Assembly (NCBI GenBank): GCA_015075275.1
Contig: JABTUU010000001.1
Span: 310,001 to 374,000 of the forward strand
From: Anaerolineales bacterium
GTDB taxonomy: Bacteria; Chloroflexota; Anaerolineae; Anaerolineales; Villigracilaceae
Direction: 5' to 3'
DNA: 64,000 nucleotides
Below the pieces are notes generated by a model. That model was not told the origin of the DNA and searched no databases. It saw only the letters and a list, made by a program, of their open reading frames with translations. Made by a program: the position numbers and the translations under genes. Below, in pieces: positions 16,584 to 26,800 of the stretch (position 1 is its first letter; each line of letters opens with the position of its first letter).

Positions 16584-17438
16584 ATGTCTTCCATTACCAC
16601 CGACCAAGGGATTGTTCATTACGAGGTCTTCGGCCGCGGCAAGCCGGTCATCCTCCTGCACGGCTGGCTCGGTTCGTGGGGATTATGGCAAGAGACAATG
16701 GCGCACCTCGGCAAATATTACCGAACCTACGCGCTCGACTTCTGGGGCTTTGGCGAATCGGGCAAAAAGCGCGAAACCTACGCCATTCAAGATTTTGTCA
16801 GTTTAGTCAATCAATTCATGGAGCAATTGGGCATCTCGCGCGCTCCACTAGTCGGCCACAGCATGGGCGGCACAGTGAGCCTTTCGGTTGCCATCCGTTA
16901 CCCCGAACGAGTGAGCAAAGTGGTTGTGATCGGTTCTCCGATCATGGGATCGTCGCTTGCTTGGCCCCTCAAATTGGCGGGACATCGCCCGATCGCATTC
17001 ATGCTGTTTAATATGATGAGCGTCTTTCGCTTGGGCATGCGCATCGCCTCGCCGTTTATTTGCCGCGACGAACGCTTTCCGGCGATGATGGACCGCGATC
17101 TTTCACGGACGACGGTCGAGTCGTTCCTGCGTTCGATCGCTTCGCTCCGCCGCACCGATTTGCGCCCCGCGCTCGATCAGATTCGCATTCCCACCATGGG
17201 CGTCTACGGCGACCGCGACATCATCGTTGATCCAAAACAATGGAAACCGATGCAACATGGAATCGCGAACGCGCGCATTGAGCGTTTTCCGACAGCGGGA
17301 CATTTCCTCATGTTGGAAGAACCGCTTCGATTCTCTGAAACGCTCAAAACTTTTCTCGACCGCGAAGAACAACGAACGATTCCTCGACAAGCGCTCGTCC
17401 CTTCCGCCGCGTCCCCGACTCCATCCGTAACCTTGTAA
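16584..17438 (+). CDS. Alpha/beta hydrolase
   Basis: A 284-residue alpha/beta hydrolase fold with the oxyanion box HGWLGS, the nucleophile elbow GHSMGG (Ser93), an acid in YGDRDIIV and a late His in TAGHFLMLEE, so the triad is complete. It probably cleaves an ester or thioester; the substrate is unknown. It starts 24 bases after the GTPase gene with no strong ribosome binding site. A clear paralogue without the nucleophile lies at 28657-29439, which suggests duplication within the same cluster. Confidence 0.9.
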   Translation: MSSITTDQGIVHYEVFGRGKPVILLHGWLGSWGLWQETMAHLGKYYRTYALDFWGFGESGKKRETYAIQDFVSLVNQFMEQLGISRAPLVGHSMGGTVSLSVAIRYPERVSKVVVIGSPIMGSSLAWPLKLAGHRPIAFMLFNMMSVFRLGMRIASPFICRDERFPAMMDRDLSRTTVESFLRSIASLRRTDLRPALDQIRIPTMGVYGDRDIIVDPKQWKPMQHGIANARIERFPTAGHFLMLEEPLRFSETLKTFLDREEQRTIPRQALVPSAASPTPSVTL

Positions 17439-17502
17439 TGGTTGCGCGCGAGGGGGGAAATTTGCCGTCGCGTAAATTGTCGTAGCGACGCGTGTTTCGA
17501 TT

Positions 17503-17508
17503 TATAAT
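17503..17508 (+). promoter_or_regulatory. -10 element, near-leaderless start
   Basis: TATAAT ends nine bases before the ATG at 17518, so the predicted +1 lies three bases upstream of the start codon. No ribosome binding site is present. It gives the second half of the cluster its own possible promoter. Confidence 0.5.
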
Positions 17509-17517
17509 AGCGTTATC

Positions 17518-18795
17518 ATGCTCAAGATCATTCTCAATGAAGAAAAACCGATCGCGCCTTTTAATGAATTTGCGCGCGACCTGCGGATTCAAAACCGTCC
17601 GCTCTGGCTCCATCAACGAGACGTTCTCGCTCCGTATATCACGCGCGAACTGGAATTGAAGGCGAACCAACGCATGCCAGCCGAACGCGGCGAGACGCTC
17701 GTCTACCGCGACAACTTATTCTTTGACGAAGAATACTTAAAGGCGTTTCTTTTCGCCGCGCGTAAAAAGAAGCGCGCTGTGCGCGCCGCGTTTCCTGCGG
17801 ATGATCCGGCCTTCAAAGAACACGCTTTGCCGCTCTCTACATCCTACACGCCGGCGGGCGGGGTTTTTCTCGCCGACTTGTGGTATTACCCCAAAGGTCC
17901 GGTCGCGGACGTTGAGCCGCTCGTCATTGACCTCGAAGCGCGCGAAGTGGGATATTATCATGTGCCGACGTATATGGCGGATCAAAGCGGCGACCTGACG
18001 TTTCAGGTGCCGTTGCGCGCCTGCATTGCAATCGACTCGTGGGTGCATGTCTTCATTGCAGACGAAGTGTTCGGCTTGTTCTCGCGCGCGGCGCGCTTCG
18101 AGAAGCGACTTGGCGAAGACTTAGGCTTTAAACTAGGCATTCTCCGCCGCGCCCTTTTTGAAGGACGACAGATTCTCGAATGTTCGGCTTTGGTAAAAAT
18201 TGGAAAGAATTGCGTAATTGATCCGCGCGCTATCATTCATGGACCGACCACCATCGGCGATAATGTAACCATCAACGCCGGGGCGGTGGTGGAAAATTGC
18301 ATTATCGGCAATAACGTCAATATTTCGCAAGACGTGCAATTGATGCTCTCCGTCGTGGGCGACGGAACTTTTTTGCCGTTCCGCGCCGCTCTGTTTATGA
18401 CCACTGTGATGGACAATAGCATGATCGCGCAAAACACTTGTTTGCAAATGTGCGTAGTAGGACGCAATACATTCATCGGCGCAGGCTCCACGTTTACCGA
18501 TTTCAACTTGATACCGGCGCCGATTCGCGCGTTGGACGGAAAAGGAAAGTTGAGCGTTGCCAACCGCCCGGTGATCGGCGGCGCGGTAGGGCATAACTGC
18601 CGGCTCGGTTCTGGGATGATCGTTTACCCCGCGCGCACTATCGAGTCGGATGTAGTGCTTTTCGCTTCGAAAGAACGCCGCGTTATTGATAAGGATATTC
18701 GCTACGAAGACAGCGACCATCATAAACTTAAGTTCGCCAGTTTACATAAAAGGCTATATCCTCGCCCTGGCGAAGCTGGCTTGGAATCGTGGTGA
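17518..18795 (+). CDS. Left-handed beta-helix (hexapeptide repeat) protein
   Basis: A 425-residue protein. The N-terminal 220 residues are not recognised. From about residue 225 hexapeptide repeats form a left-handed beta-helix (CVIDPRAIIHGPTTIGDNV, then further rungs to about residue 400). This architecture resembles GlmU-type sugar-1-phosphate acyl/nucleotidyltransferases, but the nucleotide-binding signature LxxGxGxRM is absent. An acyltransferase role fits the fold and the acyl-ACP-reductase-like gene that follows, but is inference. Its end lies four bases before the next start. Confidence 0.75.
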   Translation: MLKIILNEEKPIAPFNEFARDLRIQNRPLWLHQRDVLAPYITRELELKANQRMPAERGETLVYRDNLFFDEEYLKAFLFAARKKKRAVRAAFPADDPAFKEHALPLSTSYTPAGGVFLADLWYYPKGPVADVEPLVIDLEAREVGYYHVPTYMADQSGDLTFQVPLRACIAIDSWVHVFIADEVFGLFSRAARFEKRLGEDLGFKLGILRRALFEGRQILECSALVKIGKNCVIDPRAIIHGPTTIGDNVTINAGAVVENCIIGNNVNISQDVQLMLSVVGDGTFLPFRAALFMTTVMDNSMIAQNTCLQMCVVGRNTFIGAGSTFTDFNLIPAPIRALDGKGKLSVANRPVIGGAVGHNCRLGSGMIVYPARTIESDVVLFASKERRVIDKDIRYEDSDHHKLKFASLHKRLYPRPGEAGLESW

Positions 18796-18799
18796 ATGT

Positions 18800-19912
18800 T
18801 TGGATACTTTTGCGTTTATTATCCATCCGATTGACCCTAAGCGCGACGTCAGTCGGAAATATCCGTTTTTGGGAAAGATATTGAGCGCGCGCCAGATTGA
18901 TTTCTTCTCCACGTTTTTCCCGCCGGTTTACATCTCTGAGATTGAGGGCATCCGCTCAGAGGCGACCGGCAAAGAGATTAAGGGTTGGTTCATCGCCTGC
19001 CCATACACGCCGCGCCGTATGCTGGAACTCCCTGAACGGATGGCGTATCGCAAGATCATCCAAACAGGCAGATTGGCTGAAACGTTGGGCGCGCAGATTC
19101 TGGGCTTGGGCGCTTTCACGTCGGTTGTAGGAGATGCCGGCGTTACTATTGCAAATGCGCTGGATGTGCCGGTGACGACTGGAGATTCATATACGGTCAT
19201 GATCGCCGTGGAAGCGCTACGCGAGGCGGCGCGCGTTATGGACCTTTCGCTTGCCGATGCAACTGTAGCGATCGTCGGCGCGACAGGCGCGATTGGGCGA
19301 GTCTGCGCCGAGTTGCTGGCGGACGAGGCGGCGCGGTTGCTTTTAATCGGTCGCAGAATGGACGCGCTGGGAGAATTGCGAGATAGTCTGCAGGGCGACT
19401 TTGGAACGCGCCCGGACGGAACGCGAGCCGAAATTACGACCAGTACGAAACTGGATGGGTTAAAATCAGCTCACTTGATTCTTACAGTAACGAGCGCCAT
19501 TCATGATATTATTCGCCCTGAGACCTTACGGCCGGGCAGCGTGGTGTGCGACGTCGCCCGCCCTCGCGACGTTTCTGCAATGGTCGCTGGTGCGAGAGAT
19601 GATATATTAGTGATTGACGGCGGAATGGTTGATGTGCCAGGCTCCGTTGATTTCCATTTTAACTTTGGGTTTCCGCCGGGCAAGGCGTACGCATGTATGG
19701 CGGAAACTATGGCGCTGGCGTTGGAGGGACGTTTCGAAGATTACTCGCTTGGAAAACGCCTATCGAAACAACGCGTAGAAGAGATCGCCTTAATTTCTCG
19801 TAAGCACGGCTTTCGTTTGAGCGGCTTCCGCTCATTTGAAAGAGAAGTGACTGAGGCGCAAATTGAAAGTGTACGCCGTAACGCGCGCACAATGCGCAGA
19901 ACAACACAGTAA
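18800..19912 (+). CDS. Acyl-ACP reductase-like oxidoreductase
   Basis: About 370 residues from a TTG at 18800, placed after GGTGA. No ATG exists in frame at this point and upstream ones lie inside the previous gene. The layout follows cyanobacterial long-chain acyl-ACP reductase (AAR): an N-terminal FAFIIHP...DVSRKYP segment, GAFTSVVGDAGVTIA, TTGDSYTVMIAVEAL, a Rossmann motif VGATGAIGRVCAELL, and the catalytic-Cys segment YACMAETMALALEG (Cys299). AAR reduces acyl-ACP or acyl-CoA to fatty aldehyde with NADPH. Function here is inferred from these aligned motifs. No aldehyde-deformylating oxygenase gene is visible, so the aldehyde would have another fate. Confidence 0.75.
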   Translation: MDTFAFIIHPIDPKRDVSRKYPFLGKILSARQIDFFSTFFPPVYISEIEGIRSEATGKEIKGWFIACPYTPRRMLELPERMAYRKIIQTGRLAETLGAQILGLGAFTSVVGDAGVTIANALDVPVTTGDSYTVMIAVEALREAARVMDLSLADATVAIVGATGAIGRVCAELLADEAARLLLIGRRMDALGELRDSLQGDFGTRPDGTRAEITTSTKLDGLKSAHLILTVTSAIHDIIRPETLRPGSVVCDVARPRDVSAMVAGARDDILVIDGGMVDVPGSVDFHFNFGFPPGKAYACMAETMALALEGRFEDYSLGKRLSKQRVEEIALISRKHGFRLSGFRSFEREVTEAQIESVRRNARTMRRTTQ

Positions 19913-19927
19913 TTTTTGGAGGCTGAT

Positions 19928-20824
19928 ATGGGAAAAGCCCGTCTGCTAATCGTGGAAGACGACGTTGACATTGGCAACATGCTGAAGATTTACTTCGGCG
20001 GCATGGATTTCGACGTGGATGTCGCCGTGCGCGGATCGGAAGCGCTGGAGAAGACGAAGCACGCTTTGCCGCATTTAATCGTGCTGGATATTATGCTGCC
20101 GGATATTGACGGTTATGAAGTTTGCCGCGCGTTGCGGACAAATATGCGCACCAGCCATATCCCGGTCATCTTCTTGACGCAAAAGGACGAACGCAGCGAT
20201 AAATTGCAAGGGCTCGAACTCGGCGCCGACGATTACATCACTAAGCCGTTCGATATTGAAGAGTTGAAATTGCGCGTGCAAGGCGCGATCAAACGCGCCG
20301 AACGCGAGAGTCTCACCGATCCACGTTCAGGGCTTCCGGCGGGGCGGTTGATCGAAGAACAGTTGCGGCGCATTATCCGCGAGAAAGGCTGGGCGTTGCT
20401 TGACGCGCGTATTAATGACTTTGAACCGTTCAAAGACGTGTACGGATTTGTCGCTGGCGACGATGCGTTGCGCTTTGCCGCGATGTTGATCAACGAAGTA
20501 GTGGACGAACTCGGCTCTGTCTCCGACTTTATCGGTCACGCGGGCGGCGATAACTTTGTCATCATCACGACCGAAGAGCAAGCCAAGGCGATCAAGACGC
20601 GCCTCAAAGAACGTTTTAATGGGGAAGTGCAGACGCAGTATAACTTTATGGATCGCCAGCAGGGGTTTATGCAAGCGCCCTCGTCCGACGGCGTCGCCGC
20701 CAACGTTCCATTTATGACCCTATCCGTAGGCATCGTCTCGCCGAGCGACAATTCGTTTTCCGACATCCGTGAAATTACTGAACTTGCGGCTGAAGCGCGC
20801 AGGCAGGATGCGGCAGGCGGATAA
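19928..20824 (+). CDS. Response regulator with degenerate GGDEF domain
   Basis: A 298-residue protein from the ATG at 19928, with GGAGG upstream. Residues 1-122 are a receiver with acidic pocket EDD (10-12), phospho-acceptor Asp54 in IVLDIMLPDIDGYE and Lys in ITKPFD. Residues about 140-295 follow the GGDEF fold, but the active loop reads GGDNF in place of GGDEF/GGEEF. Diguanylate cyclase activity is therefore doubtful; it may bind GTP or c-di-GMP as a sensor. It lies 15 bases before the giant kinase, its likely partner. Confidence 0.88.
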   Translation: MGKARLLIVEDDVDIGNMLKIYFGGMDFDVDVAVRGSEALEKTKHALPHLIVLDIMLPDIDGYEVCRALRTNMRTSHIPVIFLTQKDERSDKLQGLELGADDYITKPFDIEELKLRVQGAIKRAERESLTDPRSGLPAGRLIEEQLRRIIREKGWALLDARINDFEPFKDVYGFVAGDDALRFAAMLINEVVDELGSVSDFIGHAGGDNFVIITTEEQAKAIKTRLKERFNGEVQTQYNFMDRQQGFMQAPSSDGVAANVPFMTLSVGIVSPSDNSFSDIREITELAAEARRQDAAGG

Positions 20825-20839
20825 GGCATCGAGACGAAC

Positions 20840-23800
20840 ATGGTTGCCGGGTTAGGCGTCGGTTTCTGGTTTATCGTCTTCGCACTTGTATTTTTGGCGG
20901 CGATCTTGGCGATTGTAGGCTTGCGCCGATCGCTCAATATGCCTGTCAACGCCGCGCCGGTGACTTCATCATCGCCCTCGGTTGCGCTGGATGGGAATGC
21001 GGAAGATGAAGCTGTGCTGACCGTACAACCCGGCGGCCGCATAGAATATATCAGCGCGCGGGCACGCGAGTGGTTCGGCCTGCGCGAAGATGAATATCCT
21101 CAACTCGAAAAATTAAGCCGCGCGGCGTTGCCCGCCGACGACTTCCTCGACCTGTGCGCCATGCGAGGGCGTAAACGGATTTCAATCGGTGGCCGACTCG
21201 TTGAAGCGACCTCGTACCCTGTGCCGGGTCCATACCCGCTTATGTTGTTGATGATGCGCAGCGTAGATCTATACGATGAAGGCGTTGCGGACATGCCGGA
21301 TTCAGCGCTATTTAAAACTATCTCTGACTTCAACGCGCAAACCGCTGAGAATCTAAATTTAGACGACGCGCTGTATTCTATTTTGCTGAATGTATCTCAA
21401 TTTATCCCCGCGGATTTTCTTGAACTTAAAATATGGGACGCTTCGCGGCACAATCTGTTGCCGTATACGCTCGATCGCGCCAATTCTATTGTTAAGGTTG
21501 TACAGGCGCCTACGTCTCAATTCGACGGATTGACCGAGCGGCTGTCGCCAGCGCATAAACCCATTTTTCTGCCCGACGTTTCTGTAACGAACTTTGACCC
21601 GCATCAACGCAATGACGCTTTTCCGGTTCGATCGTACATTGGAATACCTTTAATGGCGCGCGATGAGATGAGCGGGGTGTTGGAAGTTGGGAGTCGCGCG
21701 TCTGATGGGTTGAATCCCCGTGCGTTTGAATTGTTAAAGCTTATTTCTTCCCGAGCGGCTTTTAGCGTTCACAACTCCTTACTATATGAGGCGGAAAAGA
21801 AGCGCTCTGCCGAACTGAGCGGGCTTGCCAATCTGGCGCAGGCGGTCGGCTCTGCGCGCGATTACAGCAGTTTGATTAGGAGACTGGTGGAGAGCGTTAC
21901 GCCGCTTTTTTCGGCGGACGTGCTCGGCTTCCTATTGTACGACGCTAATAAGCGCACGCTTGAAGGACAAATTCCATTTCAAGGATTGCCTCGGCACATC
22001 GTTGAAATTTACCGCACGGTGATTCAACCGGACAGCGCGGCGGAAAAAATATTGATGAGCCGTAAAACGCTCTCGACGCGCAATGCGGCGGAAGACCGCA
22101 CATGGCAAGATTTGGGCTTGCAAACGATCGCGCGCGCGGCGAGCCTGCGCGAATCGGCGCTGGCGCCTATGTTTGCGGATGGTCAATTCGTGGGCTATGT
22201 TCAAGTGTCGAACCGGCGGCAAGCGGCGGAGGAATTTTCCGCCGATGAATTGCGCCTGATCGAAACGATTGCTAACCAAGCCGCCGGGCTGATACAAAAC
22301 TCATTTATCGTCGAACGCGCTCGTCAACGCGCATCTCGCGCCGACGGCTTGCGCCGCATTGCCGCGTTGGCTGGGTCTTCGGCGACGCTCGATGAAGCTA
22401 TCCGCCATTCGGTCAGTGAGGCGGCGCGGCTATTAAAGTGCGATTTTGCCGCCCTATTTAATCTAGACGATAGAGACGGCGCGCTTCATTTGCATGAAGG
22501 CTCGGTGTATGGCGTTTCTGTTAACCCGACCGATCCTCTAACGCGCCTCTTCGTTGACGTTCCATTTCGCGCTACCGTAGCGGGGAGTAAAACCCCGATC
22601 TTTACTGGACGACTGAGCCTGGAAAGAAATATTTCGATGGCTTACCTTCCGCTGTTTTCAAACCTGCAAATGGAATCGGTCATTGTCGCGCCGATTGTTG
22701 CGCGCGAGAAGATCTTTGGAGAGTTAATCCTTAGCAGCCGAAAAGTGGATTATTTTAGCAATTATGACTTTGAGGTCGCGCTGGCAGCGGCAGACTTGAT
22801 CGCCAGCGCAATGGAAGCGGATTCTCGTTCGATTCAAACCGACGACGACCTGCGCCGCCGCGTCGAACAATTGACCGCGCTTGCCCGCGTCAACCGCGAG
22901 CTAAACGCCGCGCCCAATTTGACGAATCTTCTTGAAATTATTCATGAAGAAAGCTTGCGGACTACCCATGCGGAATGCGGCTCGATCATCCTTTTCGACG
23001 CGACCGATGCGTCCACTTCTCCGCGAGTCGTGCGCTCAATCGGATGCCCGTTGCCCGAAACGCTTTCATCTCTCGAACAGACTGTTATCGAGACCGGTAA
23101 GCCGCAGATTGTTTCCGATTACGCTGAAAACGGCGAGGCTCCTATACATGACGGCGTCGTATCCGCCTTGATCGCGCCGATCGTCAACCAAGGGAAGATG
23201 ATCGGGCTGATCCACTTGCACGCTTCTCAAGCAAATGCCTTCGATACAGCGGCGCTTGACGCTATGCAAACATTGGGGACTCAGGCGGCGGTTGCGATCC
23301 GAAACGCACTGAAGATGCAAGCGCAGGGAGAAGACGCTGAAATTTTACGCCGTCGCACCGAAGCTCTTACCTATCTCGCAGATACCGCCGCGAAGATTAA
23401 CTTTGAACAACCTCTTGAGCAAGCGCTCCGCCCGGTGTTGCTCAGTATGCGCGAAACGACTCCTTTTCAAGCGATCTTACTAAGCGTATATGAAAAAGAT
23501 ACCGGTTTGCTTAAGCGCGTGCTTGGCGTGGGATTTAAGCCGGAGGTTCTCAGCGAATTGCTTGCGCGCAAGCAGCCTTATTTAAGTTTGCAGCGCATCT
23601 TAAAGCCGGAATTTCGCATTGGTCATTCCTACTTTATCCCGGCAGACCAGAGACCTATCCTGCCCAGCGACGTGCACATCGTCACGTTGGATGACTCTGA
23701 AGGGGCGGATAGCGCTGCCGATCGGTGGGATGCAGACGATTTGATGCTTGTTCTGCTTGAGAACGCGAGCAGCGAACCGTTGGGAATGCTCAGCCTCGAT

Positions 23801-26800
23801 TTGCCGCGCAATAACTTACGTCCAGATCGCGCCACAATCGAAATGCTTGAACTCTTTGCAGAGCAGCTTTCTTACGCTCTTATTCACCATACGCAATTTA
23901 ACGAACTGCGCGCCAAAGCAGATTCGCTGACTTCCAGCTTGGAAAGACAAGAAAGATTTGTCAGCCTCACGAAAAAAGATCTGCCGATGCTGCTGCATAA
24001 AGACCTCGATCAAACGATCGCTATTCAAAACCTAAACCAACGAGGACAGCGTGTGCGCGCTAGTTTGGCGATCGCCGAATCGGTCAGCCGCCAATTAGAC
24101 TCGACTTCCGCGTTGCAGGCCTTGGCGCGCGAAACGCTGACGCAATTGGGCATGTCGGTAGCGTTGATCGCGAGGCTTGAGCAGGAAGGTCCGAGGCTGG
24201 TCAATATATTGGGCAATGTGCCTCGTGCCGTCAACGCAGAGGCATTGTTTGGGCAAAAGAACCCGCTTCGCGCTTGTCTACAAAGCGGCGAAGCGATTCT
24301 GATTTCGAATTTGGATGAGAACTTCGAGTGGCGTGAGACCCCGCTGTTGACAGCCTTGCGCGCAAAATCGCTGGTCTGTTTGCCGATTAAGATTGACAAA
24401 CGGACTGTGGCGGCTATGCTGGCGGTCAGTCCCGAGCCGATGGATTCCTTCACTGATGAAGATCGCCAGGTGTATAACCAGATCGCGCAACAAACGTCGG
24501 TCGTTTTGCAGAATATTTTGCTTCTCAGCGAAACTCGTAAGCGTCTACAAGAAGTGAACTTGTTGCTTGATTTCAATCGTCAACTGCGCGGGTTGGGCGT
24601 GGATCAGATCGCTAAACTGCTGTTAGACAGCGTGCGGCGCGCGCATTCTGCCGCTCATGCCGGCGTTGTATTGCTTTGGGATGAACCTGCGCACCTCTTG
24701 TCTGCGCGAACGGTCGCCGGCTATGCCGATAACAATGCGATGAAACAGATCGCCTATCGCGCGGGCGAATCGTTGCCCGGTATAACCTATGAAAGCGCTA
24801 AGGTTACGCGTGTTAACGAACTTCAATTGGCGCGCGATTATCGATTCTCGATGGAAGAGCAACTATTGTACCGACAAGCGACAGGCGGACGCTTGCCAGT
24901 TTCCAGTTTATTGCTGCCTATTCAAGCCGGCGCCCAAACTATCGGCGTTTTAGTTTTAGACAACTTCAACACGTCGGACGCTTTCACGTCTGAAGATGAG
25001 GCGTTGTTGTTGTCGCTCATTCAGCAGGCGGGGCTCACGCTTCAAAATGTGCGTTTGATGTATGCTACGCAAGAACGCGCCGCGCAACTAGAGTCTCTGA
25101 CCGACGCTGCCGCGACATTAACCTCCAGCCTGCGGCGCGATGAATTGATCGCGACTCTACTCGATCAACTTGCGCCGGTCATTCCTTATGCCACCGCCGC
25201 GCTATGGTTGCGCGATCGCGACCGGTTGACCGTCGCCGCGGCGCGCGGCTTCCCCGATTCGGAACGCCTGATCGGCTTGACGGTCGCCGCCGGCGACAGC
25301 GCGCTTTTTAATGAAATGATTCGCGATGGGCAGGGCATTCTCGTTGACGATGTAAGGCAAGATCCTCGTTTTCCGGCAGTGGAAAACCCGCGTCTTTCGT
25401 GGATGGGCATGCCGCTGATCTCGCAGAACGAAGTAGTTGGCGTGTTTGCGCTTGAGAAAGAAGAAGCGTACTTCTATAGGTACGAGCATATGCAAGTGGC
25501 GAGGACGTTTGCCTCTCAGGCGGCGGCGGCGTTGGAAAATGCGCGTCTGTACGAGGAGAGTTCTAATCGCGCTATAGAATTGGATAAACGCTCCAATCGT
25601 TTGGGCTTGCTGAACCGCTTCTCGTCTGCGTTGGGCGGCTTGCTCGAGGAAGAGAAAATTTTCCAATTGACGGCGCAAGAACTGCTCGACGCGTTAAGAT
25701 CTTCGCATGCATCCGTTGTCGTCTTTGAGCGCGCTCATCCGGTGTGGAAGTACGATTTTCCTCGCGCATATGCAAAATTGCCGCAGAAATTGCCCAACGC
25801 GCCAATCTTTCAGCGTTTGCAAGAGTCGTTGGGTATCTTTTCTACCAGTTCGACTGATAGCGAAGCGGACCTACTGCCGCTGAAGAATTTCCTAGGCGAT
25901 GAGACAAAAGCCTTACTGGCTTTGCCGGTCGTTAGCGGAAAAAGTTTGCTCGCGCTAGTCTTTATCCATCGTATGGAAGCGGAACATTTCAGCGCGAGCG
26001 AGATCGAACTGGCGCGCACATTGATGAATCAAGCTTCCATTGCGTTAGAGAATGCGCGCTTGTATCAATCAACGTTGTTAACGGCGGAACGTTTTTCTTT
26101 ACTGAATCAGGCAAGTTACGAAGTCGGAGCCGACCTGGACCCCGAACGCGTGTACGCATCGGTTCACAAGGCGGCGCAGCGATTAATGCCGGTGGAAGCT
26201 TTTGTCATCACGTTGCTGGATACAGAAGCGAACGATATTGAAGCGGTGTATATTGTGGATGGCAATGTCCGCACGCCAAATATGCGCATCTCTCGCGACC
26301 AGGGGCTGAGCGGGGTAGTAATTTCGAGAGGCGAGCCGATTCTGATTCGTAATCGCGAGCAGGCTGAAGCTTTCGACATGGTCCGCGTTGGAGACGACGA
26401 TACCCCGCTGTCCATTTTAGCGGTGCCGATGACATTAAGCGGAAGGACGATCGGTATGTTGTCGGTGCAAAGTTATCAACCCGCCGTCTATACAGAAGAC
26501 GATGTGCAAATCCTCAGCACTTTGGCGAATCAAGCGGCGATTGCCGCACAGAATGGGCGGTTGTTTAAGGAAACGCAGCGGCTGGCGCAAGAACTTGAAC
26601 AGCGCGTTATCGAACGCACTGCGCAATTACAGCGCGAACAACAGAACACCGAAACATTGCTGCGAATTCTTACCGAAGTTTCATCGAGCCTTGATTTGGA
26701 TCGCGCGCTGAATCGCACGCTTGCCCTGCTCAACGACGCTGTCGGCGCCGAACAGGGGACGATTATGCTGCTCAACGCGGAGGATAACCTGTTGCATTAT

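Noticed and set aside
18133..18723. A 196-codon open frame on the minus strand
   Set aside because: It mirrors the hexapeptide repeats of the beta-helix gene and has no start signal or family resemblance.
20536..21042. A 168-codon open frame on the minus strand
   Set aside because: It spans the end of the response regulator and start of the giant kinase in antisense, with composition typical of an antisense shadow.
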